Made by a program: the position numbers and the translations under genes. This document shows, piece after piece, positions 1 through 9,100 of a DNA stretch of 29,856 bases. The notes below the pieces were generated by a model that saw only the letters and a program-made list of their open reading frames with translations, made no database searches and was not told the origin of the DNA. Source of the DNA: Chrysochromulina tobinii (lineage: Eukaryota > Haptophyta > Prymnesiales > Chrysochromulinaceae). Each line of letters starts with the position of its first letter. Position 1 is the stretch's first letter. The stretch spans positions 1 through 29,856 of the forward strand of contig JWZX01003252.1 in the NCBI GenBank assembly GCA_001275005.1. Direction: 5' to 3'.

Positions 1-979
1 GGGCCGGGGCGTCGAGCGGGTGCTTGCCTGAGCGCGAGGGGTGAGGTGGCGCAAGCCGAAACCCTTTGCGACACTACGGTGTGGAGCGCGCGCCGAGCCA
101 ACCTCTCGGCATCTATTTTGATTCCCGTCTGGGTCGAGCGGATGGCCGCTCTTCTCTCTGATCGGACCACCTCGGTGGGCCTACGACATCGCGGGGGGCT
201 CGAAGTCAGCTAATCCACCCGGGCCTGCGTTCCTTCGTGGAGCGTGGCAGGTCGCGAGCTATTCCTCTGTTAGTGTGGTCCGAGCGGCGGCACGCCGATC
301 AGTGCCCCGCGTCGACGACTGCTATGGGTGGCCCACAGGCGCGCGTCACAATCGGGCGGCATTCCTCACGTTGGGAAGCGTGAGGCCAGCATGTCCCGGT
401 GAGCGTTAGCGGTCTGGGCATACATTCCATCCTCTCCGCCCACTCTTTCATACTCCGCTGGCTACAGGAGTATTCGGTTGCGCTTGTTTAGGTACTTGTG
501 TTGTTTCGACTAACTAGCTTGCTTGACTTGACTAGATTTCGCGTCTATCTGATTACTTCTAGACACCTGCACGGCGTACCCGCGTTCCGTATCGTACTGG
601 TAGCCTAAGCCGTTGTGATGGTCTGATGTCAACGGTGTGTCGTGTGATGGTCCCTGCGGTCACGTCTACGTGGCTGTGTCGCCAACCGCCGTTCCGGTTC
701 GAGGCCAGCATGACATTCACATGCACTGACCGACTCTCGTCAACGAGGAATGTCAACGTAGAGTTTGTGGTATGTAGGGAGGTGTCGGCAAGTTGCATCG
801 CGATGAGCGACAGAGGGGCGTTCGAACCGCGCCTGGCGATGGAATAGAGCTATATTCCGGTCTGGTCGATCGCCGTTGGAGAGCACGCATCCAGCTGCCG
901 TCTAGCTGCGGCAATTTTAGAGCCAACCAGCGATGCGTGTCCAAGTCGAGGAGGTGCAAGGCAATTGCCCATCTCCCAC
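1..979. other. Intergenic region, no gene recognised
   Basis: All six frames are broken by stops and the open frames are under about 120 codons with no recognisable domain. No tRNA arms, 5S, SSU or LSU rRNA landmarks were seen. The stretch lies 3' of the leftward-reading membrane protein gene, so its right end probably includes that gene's 3' UTR. Texture is CpG-rich with scattered AT-rich words and resembles the long gaps between convergent genes elsewhere in the window. A short TTGAC repeat occurs near 520-535. Confidence 0.5.
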
Positions 980-3511
980 TCAGACCGATCGCGTCGCACT
1001 CTGTTCGACCTCGTTCACTCCTTCTGATGGCGACTCGCGAAAGCTCGTGCGTTTGCTCCGTCCGCTGGAGGCGCGCTCGGCACGCTTGCCACCGCTTTTA
1101 CGTGGGGTCGCCTTCAGAGGAGTCCGCTCCGAGGGTGGCGTGAAGGGTGGCGTCTCGGCGCCGAAGCGATGCGGCATGCGCCCTCCGGCTAATTCGTCCT
1201 CGCTCGGCCCGGAGTCGCTGCCGCAGACGGCACTAATGCTCCAGCAGGTGATGTCGAGGAGTATGTGAACGCAACGCCAGCTGATCTGTGTGATGAAGCT
1301 GAGTGCAACGAGCGCCTGCACGCTGTACCATGCGATCCCAAAGTAGGGCAGGTGGCGCATCATCAGCCGCAGTGTCGTGCCGGCCAGGCTGGCGTCCGGG
1401 AAGAGCGCCCACGACGGCGCCACCGTGATAAGGGTGGCGCCAAAGGCGAGCGCGGCGACGGAGAGCCGCAGTGCGAGCCAGAGCAGATCGGGAGACGAGG
1501 TGCCATGTAGCCGCACGCTCCGATTGCCGCCGCCGCCGCCGCCGCTACGCTGAGCTGCGCTCTGGCCATTGGCCGAGCTGCCCCTGCAGGTTGAACGACC
1601 GTCTTCCGAGCCGAGCACGTTCGATGAGCTTCCTGCGCCGGCGACGGACAAGGCCTCCTCCTCGTCGCCAGCGCCCGATGGGCCATCGACTTCCGCAGTG
1701 GGCATACCTGCGCCGCCATCATCGGCCCTCCGAGGCTGCCACAAGGTGCCAGCGGCGGGTGGGTTGGTGGCATGTGTGGCTACGACCACCCAGCACACGA
1801 CGAGCAAGATGAGCATGGCGACTGCTAAGTCGTCGAGCGGCGGCATGCGCGACAATGCGAGGAGCATCGCGTCCATCGGAGTCGCGGCGTCCATGATTGG
1901 TAACAGCGGCGGAGGTGACGGCGGGGGCGGCGGGGGCGACGGCGGTGGCGGGGGCGACGGCGGGGGCGGGGGCGACGGCGATGGCGGCGGCGACAGCGAT
2001 GGCGGCGGCGACGGCGATGGCCGCGGCGACGACGGTGGCGGCGGTCGAGGCATAGGGGACATCGAACCGTTAGACGTCATCTGCCGCCCTTTACCGCCAT
2101 AGTTGACAGCCAGCAAGTTGCCGTCGCCGTACGGGTTGGCGTCGCGCTCGTTGTCTGCGTGGCCGTCATACGGGTACGCCAATAGGGTCTCGCCATACGT
2201 GCCAGTCTCTTGGCCAGCCGCGTCGCCGCCGTGCACCGCATCAGCTCCTGATGCGGTCGCAGATAGAGGCGACATCGAAAGATCAGCGCCGTCGTCACCA
2301 TACCGGTGCGCCAGTGGAGCCATCGCTGCGCCACCGTCGCTGCGCCCCGCGCTCCACGTGTCCTGCAGAGCGCTGTCTTTGCCCCCAAGCAACGCGGCGT
2401 TGGCGCCGTTGAAGGACCAAATGGGCTCACGGCCGGTGGTGTCGGGCTGGCTCCAGTCACCGAAAGGCGGGGCGCTCCAGTGTTGCACGGGCTCGTGGAC
2501 CGCAAACACGTCGGGTGGCGGCGGCGGCGGCGGTGGCGGCGACGGTGTACGTGTCGGCGCATGGACGCTTGTCAATGGCACTAGGAAGCCGCAGCGCCAG
2601 CCGCATGGCGAGAGCGTTGCCTGCTGCGCGAGGGCAAGGGTGAGGGAGCCCGCGTACAGGAGTGCGGGGGGCAGCAACAGCGCCGCGCCTAGCCGTCGGC
2701 ACAGCAGCGCGCGCGAGAGCCGAGAAGCACAGCCAGTCTCGCCTTGCTCGAGGTTCGTCAATTGCGCGGCCATCCGGCGCTCATCGCGCATCATCATCGC
2801 GTGGCGCTCCTGGTCGGCGCGGCTCATGCGCCGGCCCGGGAGCACGTACTGGATGTCGAGACTGCGCAGCCTCTCGCGCGTCTGCGCCAGCGAGCGCCGC
2901 AGTAGCCCAATCTGCGCCGCGCCCAGCTCGTCGAGCTCATCAAGCGGCCCCGAAAGAGCAAGCAGCGAGGGCAGCGCGAGCGCGCCCCACGCCGCATGGG
3001 TGGCGAGCGTGAGGCCGCCGAGCAGCAGGATGAGCGCGAGCGGGCCTTCGAGCTCGTGGCGGAGCGTGTATGCCACTTGGATCGCTGCGCCACGGCTCAC
3101 CGCAAGCACTGGGCTCACGAGGCCGAGGGCGCCGCACGCGCACGCTCCACCAAGGACCGCGCATACGACGCGACAGCTGCGGCCGCGGCGTGCTGGGGTG
3201 GTGATCACGAATGCGCCCGGTGCGACCCCGAAGAGCATGCTCAGCGCACCCAAGCACGCGAGCAGATACAGGTCTGCAAGGTAGAGGCGCTCGGAAGCTG
3301 TGCCTGAGGCATCCAGAGGCAGAAGCAGCGGCGGAGAAGAGCCGACGAAGGCGATTGCGATCGCGAGCACGTGCACGCTCGTACGCGCGTCGAGCCAGTC
3401 GCGCAGGGCCTCGAATATGACTGTCACGACCAAGAGGTGCGTGATGCAGAGCAACATCAGAATCATTTCCAATTTGCGATGTCTGTCCGCCATCCCGTGG
3501 AGTTTCGGCAT
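980..3511 (-). CDS. LMBR1-like polytopic membrane protein with Ser/Pro-rich insertion
   Basis: This 843-aa frame encodes about nine hydrophobic helices, near residues 16-36, 45-66, 77-104, 113-138, 157-184, 274-296, 557-575, 674-700 and 720-745. After helix 5 come a leucine-rich stretch and a charged segment with GRRMSRADQERH (about 227-237). This recalls the cytosolic loop of LMBD1/LMBR1 proteins, where a similar (R)PLPARDKR motif follows the fifth helix. The LLPLD motif after helix 2 also fits that family, whose members are membrane proteins with nine helices (lysosomal cobalamin-export and lipocalin-receptor relatives). Between helices 6 and 7 lies an unusual insertion of about 260 residues with a nine-proline run near 325-333 and SPPP repeats near 484-536, like algal hydroxyproline-rich wall proteins. 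The next in-frame ATG at 3493 has a better Kozak context (G at -3 and +4) and may be the true start. The family call rests on helix pattern and loop motifs, so it is moderate. The gene diverges from acetyl-CoA synthetase. Confidence 0.62.
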   Translation of the reverse strand: MPKLHGMADRHRKLEMILMLLCITHLLVVTVIFEALRDWLDARTSVHVLAIAIAFVGSSPPLLLPLDASGTASERLYLADLYLLACLGALSMLFGVAPGAFVITTPARRGRSCRVVCAVLGGACACGALGLVSPVLAVSRGAAIQVAYTLRHELEGPLALILLLGGLTLATHAAWGALALPSLLALSGPLDELDELGAAQIGLLRRSLAQTRERLRSLDIQYVLPGRRMSRADQERHAMMMRDERRMAAQLTNLEQGETGCASRLSRALLCRRLGAALLLPPALLYAGSLTLALAQQATLSPCGWRCGFLVPLTSVHAPTRTPSPPPPPPPPPDVFAVHEPVQHWSAPPFGDWSQPDTTGREPIWSFNGANAALLGGKDSALQDTWSAGRSDGGAAMAPLAHRYGDDGADLSMSPLSATASGADAVHGGDAAGQETGTYGETLLAYPYDGHADNERDANPYGDGNLLAVNYGGKGRQMTSNGSMSPMPRPPPPSSPRPSPSPPPSLSPPPSPSPPPPPSPPPPPSPPPPPPSPPPLLPIMDAATPMDAMLLALSRMPPLDDLAVAMLILLVVCWVVVATHATNPPAAGTLWQPRRADDGGAGMPTAEVDGPSGAGDEEEALSVAGAGSSSNVLGSEDGRSTCRGSSANGQSAAQRSGGGGGGNRSVRLHGTSSPDLLWLALRLSVAALAFGATLITVAPSWALFPDASLAGTTLRLMMRHLPYFGIAWYSVQALVALSFITQISWRCVHILLDITCWSISAVCGSDSGPSEDELAGGRMPHRFGAETPPFTPPSERTPLKATPRKSGGKRAERASSGRSKRTSFRESPSEGVNEVEQSATRSV
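1905..2060. repeat. GGCGGNGGC-type simple repeat encoding SPPP runs
   Basis: The plus strand reads as nearly uninterrupted GGC/GGG/GAC units. On the minus strand this is the coding sequence for SPPP, SPSPPP and PPPPP units in the membrane protein. The plus strand has many runs of four or five G and could form G-quadruplexes in the template strand. Expansion and contraction by slippage are likely. Confidence 0.85.
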
Positions 3512-3592
3512 GTGGCCGGGACGGCCAAAAAGTTATGTTCCCGTACGCGCACACAAATGCCGAAACCGACCCTCGACGAAACCTCGTCGACA
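3512..3592. promoter_or_regulatory. Very short divergent promoter (LMBR1-like / ACS)
   Basis: Only 81 bp separate the start codons of two divergent genes, so both 5' UTRs and any core promoter must fit here or overlap the coding starts. No clear TATA element is visible. An alternative in-frame ATG for acetyl-CoA synthetase lies at 3557, with a poorer -3 base (C) than 3593 (A). Confidence 0.5.
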
Positions 3593-5546
3593 ATGAAGGC
3601 CCCGACTCTGCTCGTGCTGCTCTCGTCTCCGCTATCGCTCGCGTTCCTCGTCGCGCCGGTGCCGCGCACAGCCCTGATTCGTCGGGCAGCCGCGCGGCTG
3701 AGCGTGCCGCGCATGGACGACACCGACACTATGCCTGTGCCGGAGGCCTTCCTCGCGTCACGCCAGACATACATCAAGGACTTTGACGAGTACAAAACGA
3801 TGTACGAGCGGTCGATCCGCGACCCAGAGGGCTTTTGGGGCGAGATCGCCAAACAGTTCCATTGGGAGGTGCCATTTACCAAGGTTGTCGACTTCAACTT
3901 CAAGAGCACCAACGGCAAGATCTTCTCGAGATGGTTTGAGGGCGGCAAGACCAACATCTGTTACAACGCCCTCGACCGCCACGTGAAGGCGGGCCACGGT
4001 GGCCAGATAGCAATGTATCACGAGTCGAACGAGGAGGGCGAGGAGCTGCCGTCGTGGACGTACGCGCAGATGCTCGCCGAGGTTGAGAAGATGGGCTCAT
4101 GGCTGCTTGCGCAGGGCGTCAAGCCGGGCGACAAGGTGTCTATCTTCATGCCGATGGTGCCGCAGCTGCCCATTGCGATGCTCGCATGCGCGCGCATCGG
4201 CGCCGTCCATTCGGTCGTCTTCGGTGGCTTCTCCGCCGAGGCACTCGCGAACCGTCTGGTCGACGCACAGTCGACAGTTGTGATCACCGCGGATGGCGTG
4301 ATGCGTGGTACGAAGCCCGTCAAGCTCTTCGAGACGGTGGCGGCGGCGGCGGCGCTCTGCTCGTCATCGATGCCCATCGCCAAGGTGCTCATCCTCCAGC
4401 GGCTCGGGCCCGACAAGCTCAAGCTCGAGCTCGAGAAGGGTCGCGACGTGTGGTGGCATGAGGCTCTCTCGGCAGCCGACCCTTCGTGCGCCGTCGAGTG
4501 GATGGGAGCTGAGGACCCGCTCTTCGTGCTGTACACGAGCGGCTCGACGGGCAAGCCGAAAGGCGTGGTCCACACGACCGGCGGCTACATGGTCTACGCC
4601 GCAACCACCTCCAAGTACATCTTCGACCTCAAGCCGGAGGACACCTTCTTCTGCACGGCAGACTGCGGCTGGATCACCGGCCACACGTACGTGACCTATG
4701 GGCCGATGCTCAACCGCGCGAAGCAGCTCGTCTTCGAGGGCGTGCCCTCCTACCCGGACGCGGGCCGCCTGTGGCGCGCCGTCGACAAGTACGAGGTCAC
4801 TCAGATCTACACGGCGCCAACGGCCATCCGCTCGCTCATGAAGGTAGGAGACACTCCCGTGACGTCGACGAGCAGAAAGTCGCTCAAGCTTCTGGGCTCC
4901 GTGGGTGAGCCGATCAACCCAGAGGCCTGGCGCTGGTACCATAAGGTGGTGGGCGACGGCCGATGCCCGATTGTCGACACGTGGTGGCAGACGGAGACGG
5001 GCGGCATCATGATCACGCCCCTACCCACCAAAGGATTCGGCGAAAAGCCCGGATGTGCCTCTCTGCCCTTTTTTGGGGTGCAGCCGGTGCTTCTCACGTC
5101 CGAGGGTGTCGAGCTCGAGGGAGCCGCCGAAGGGCTCCTTGCCCTCAAGGGCCCGTGGCCGTCCGCCATCCGCGCCGTGCTGGGCGACTATGAGCGCTTT
5201 CGCAACACCTACTTCCCCATCGACGGCTATTACATGACCGGCGATGGGGCGCGCCGCGACGAGGACGGCTACATCTGGATCACGGGCCGCGTGGACGACG
5301 TGATCAACACGAGCGGCCACCGCATCGGCACCGCCGAGGTCGAGTCGGCCATGGTCTTGCACCCCAAGGTGGCCGAGGCGGCGGTCGTGGGCTACCCGCA
5401 CCCTATCAAGGGCGAGGGCATCTATGTGTACGTCACCGTCAAGCAGGGCGTTGAGCAGACAGAGGAGCTGCTCAAGGAGCTCAACCTGCAGTGCCGCAAG
5501 GAGATTGGCGCCTTTGCGACCCCTGATGTGGTGCACTGGGCACCCG

Positions 5547-5580
<34 letters not shown>

Positions 5581-5713
5581 TCGCATCCTTCGTAAGATTG
5601 CCGCCGGTCAGATTTCGCAGGAGGACCTTGGCGACACGTCCACGCTGGCCGAGCCGGGTGTCGTCGACATCCTGATCCAGAGCGCGCCGAACAACATAGC
5701 AGCGACTAAGTGA
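3593..5713 (+). CDS. ACS: Acetyl-CoA synthetase (AMP-forming), probably organelle-targeted
   Basis: The 706-aa product makes acetyl-CoA from acetate, ATP and CoA through acetyl-AMP (ANL superfamily). The P-loop-like motif YTSGSTGKPKG is at 314-324. WWQTETGG at 464-471 carries the tryptophan that in this family limits the pocket to acetate. The hinge region reads YMTGDGARRDEDGY followed by GRVDDVINTSGHR. The catalytic, acetylation-regulated lysine is K660 in RSGKIMRR. The body matches the usual length of about 650 residues. The extra N-terminus begins MKAPTLLVLLSSPLSLAFLV and then becomes Arg/Ala-rich, which looks like a signal peptide plus transit peptide of a complex plastid. An ER or mitochondrial role is possible. 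The 3593 ATG was chosen for its A at -3 and for starting this leader. The frame stays open upstream to a GTG, with other ATGs at 3479 and 3557. A later Met in MDDTDTMPVPEAF could give a cytosolic form. Confidence 0.95.
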
Positions 5714-6156
5714 CAGCACAAGGTCAGGCTCTCTAAACTGAAAACTCTGGCCTGTGAGAATAGGTAGTTCTTGTGTTATCCGGCCCCCCCGAACCACACT
5801 GATCACTGTCTCCCGCCCGTGAGCCACCGAAGTCCGTGCTTTCTACCGCGTGGAATCTGCACATGGGACCTACGCGAGTTATTTTCCTCTCGCGCCATTT
5901 CAGTGCTGATTAATCAGTCTGGAAGGATTTGACGGCCTTCTTCATTGGATTGAATTGCGATCGGTCTAACAGAAGGAGCACTTTTTAGGCAGTTCGTCTC
6001 AATTATACATTCGGTGCTGAATGTCCCGAGCTCTTTGGAACCTGAATTTACGCCCTGCAAAAGTCCGGAGCGTGTCACGGGTCAGAGCTCACGGGGGCAG
6101 CTTGCGACCAGGACAACAGCGCGCACGCGCCCGGGTCCCACGCCGCCGGCGGCACC
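5714..6156. other. Intergenic region between tandem genes
   Basis: This 443-bp gap holds the ACS 3' UTR and the 5' region of the PHD/RING gene. It is less GC-rich near 5880-6010, which would suit a promoter, but I see no convincing TATA box, RNA gene or conserved frame. The small open frames entering from 6014 and 6021 are shadows of the downstream gene. Confidence 0.5.
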
Positions 6157-9100
6157 ATGTACCGTTACGCATCTCAGCAGTACGCCAACCCCGGCCAGCT
6201 CGGCTATTACATGGTACCTAGCCCCGGCGCAATGCCACCGATGCTACCGATGCCACCGATGCCACCGATGCCACCAACCGCAATGGCAGGCGCACCTTCG
6301 CACATGGCGCCGCCCATGCCGTACCCGGGGGCCGTGCCGGGCGGGCTCTACCATTACACCGCAGTGTACCCACAGTACCCGCAGTACTACCCGCAGCAGC
6401 CGGTCCTCCCTGCGCCTTATGCGTATTGCCCCAACGCCATGTCGTCGAGCGGCCCTCCTCCGGGGCAAGTGATGCCTCCAGCCCATGCAGCTCGCGCGCC
6501 AAATCCAATGTACACGCATCTACCACCGCGCCCCCTCTTCCCAGCCAGTGCCGCGGCCATCGCACACGAGGACCCCGCACGAGCGGCGCTGCGAGGCAGC
6601 TTGGCAGTGCCTGCCGCATGCCAAACTGCAGTGAACGGCTTGTTGGAGGATCATGCGGTCATGACCTCCTCGTCGATGGCGGCCATGATGCCCGACCACC
6701 CGATGAAGCGTCCCCATGCCCCTCTCGAGATGCCACCCAAGTCACTGCCCGTGCGTGAGATCCGCCGTGCCTCCATCTACGGCTCCGTGAGTTCAGCGGT
6801 GAAGCATGCTCGGATAAGTGAAGATCTACGAAAGGCAACAGAGGATGCGAGCAAGGAGGCGGAGAATGAGTCGTTCCGGCCACCCGAACCACGCCTTCCA
6901 AAGATCCGCGATGTGTCGGCCTTGGACCCGCCGTCGAACGAGGGGGGAGCCTCGACTGCGAAGCCAGCCTCTTTTCACTGGCACAACCCCCGAATCCTCG
7001 AGAACACGACGTCTGGCAAGGCTTCCAAGTCGCCCGAGGGGCGTCCAGGTCAAGGCCCACCCCCAGCCGGGCACGCGCTGCTGCAGCCAGCGGGCGAGGG
7101 CGACGGCGCGCAGTCCTACGGGAACTCCGCGGTGGCGGCACCCTCCCACGGGGCACTCGCGTCTAGGCCGCTTCCAAAGCAGCAGCTGCAGACGTCGAGC
7201 TTATCGTCTCCGATCGACTGCGGAGCGTCGCTCTCGTCGCAGCCGTCCAGCTCGACCGCTGCGATGGCTGGGCCCTTCGACGGCACCGGCGTGAGCTTCG
7301 ACGGCGCCGTGCCCGTGCCGTTCAAACCAGCGAAGATCAAGGGGTCCCCACCGCCTCCGGGGAGCGCCGTCGTGAGCATCTCGGGCGACGATGACCACGC
7401 CGAGGAGAAGGAGGAGAGCGAGGAGAGCGAGAGCGAGGAGAGCGAGAGCGAAAGGGAGGAGAACGAGGAGCTTCCGTGCTTCTGCAACAGCCGCACCGCG
7501 CCCACCGCGGCCGACTTTGCCTTCGCTGGCGTCTACGTCCAGTGTGAGCGCTGTTCGCGCTGGTGCCACGGCGTGTGCGCAAACCTGACGCGCAAGGACG
7601 CCGCGCAGCTCGAGCGCTACCTCTGCCCGCCGTGCCGCTGGCACCTCATGTCGCCTGGCTCGCCTTTGCAACCATTGCCAAAGCAACTGCTGCCACCGTC
7701 CATGCAAGGCAGCACGCAAGCACCAACCTCGGTACCGCCGGTACCGCCGGGAGCCGCACCCGTGCCGATACCGGTGCCGAACGCAGCCGTGACACTCGGA
7801 CAGCATTCAGCAGCGCCCGCGCGGCTCAAGGTGGGCCGCCCATTCAGCCTCGAGGCACCGGATGGGACGTTCGGCCGCAGGGACACCGGCGCCAGCAGTA
7901 GCGCTGATATCCGCGGCATGCCCAATGACGCCGGCGGTCGCGCAGGCGGCAGCCCGGGCGGCCGCGCTCTGGCTGCATATAGTGACGCCGCCGTTGGGGG
8001 CGGCAGCGGCAATGGGGGCAGTGCAGCGGAAGTGCAGCAGACGCGAAAGGTGGGACGCCCATTCGGCCTCGTGCCCGCAGCCACGGGGCCACTGCCCACG
8101 GCAGTAGACCCATCGACCGCTCGAACGGCACCGGCCGCGCCCGCTCCGATGTCACACATGCCGCCGATGACAGATGCGTACCTCATGCGTCAGCAAGCGG
8201 AGGCTGCACTTGTGCCGCTGGCCCAGATGGTGGTGCCACCTGCGCTCGGCTACGGGTACTACGGCTACGGGGCGGAGATTGATGACGAGGACGCCGAGGC
8301 GATCGCGATGCTTGGGGTGCGGGCACCGCCTATGAGCGGTTGCCTCGCGTGCCAGGGGCGCCATCGGCCGCACTCCTGCGGCCTCATCAGCCGCACGCAG
8401 CGCTCGGGCGTACGCCCATCTAACGCATCTAACGCATCGCTGCAGCGCTCGGGCATACGCCCCTCGCCGATGATCATCCCAAAGCAGCATGATGCCCGAG
8501 GCAAGGGACAGGGCGTTGGGCAAGGCCTCGCGCTTGGTCCGTCAGAGGCGCGCGAGCTGCAGCTTCTCGCCGCTCAGAGAAAACGTAAGGAGCCAAAGCA
8601 CCCAGGCCGTGCTTACACTACTTGGGTCAGCGCGGCGGCGCAGGCCGAAGCGGCAGAGCATTGGCGAGCGCAGGCCGAAGCGGCCGAAGAAGGCTACGGG
8701 CGCGACGAAGGCCATGAGCGGCACAACGCCGAGATGAGCGCGCAGAGCGCCTATGCCGGCGATGGGGACGGCGGCAGCAGCAGCAGCTTCAAGGCCGACA
8801 GTTCTGTCGACATCGGTAGTGGCGTCACCGGTGGCGGCGGCGGCGGCGCGAGTGGTGAAGACGGAGTGTCGCATCCGCCGAAGCAGGGCGGCGGGGTGAG
8901 GCGCAAGCGACTCAAGGCCTTGATTACGCCGCGCAATCGGCGCGAAGAGCAACGGATGCTCGCGATGGCCATCCGCGAGTCTAAAGGTCTTCCACCGACC
9001 TTGCGATCGCATAAGGCAGGCGAGGCGGGCGAGGCGGACGAGGAGGGCGAGGCGGGCGAGGCGGGCGAGGCGGGCGAGGCGGGCGAGGCGGGCGAGGCGG

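Noticed and set aside
1-979. rDNA spacer-like texture at the window start
   Set aside because: No conserved 5.8S, SSU or LSU landmarks are present, so the resemblance is only compositional.
2103-3284. 393-aa plus-strand open frame
   Set aside because: It is antisense to the LMBR1-like gene, with no domain and an Arg/Ser/Ala composition typical of a GC-driven shadow frame.
5021-5827. 268-aa minus-strand frame under acetyl-CoA synthetase
   Set aside because: It is antisense to the highly conserved C-terminal ACS domain and has no independent features.
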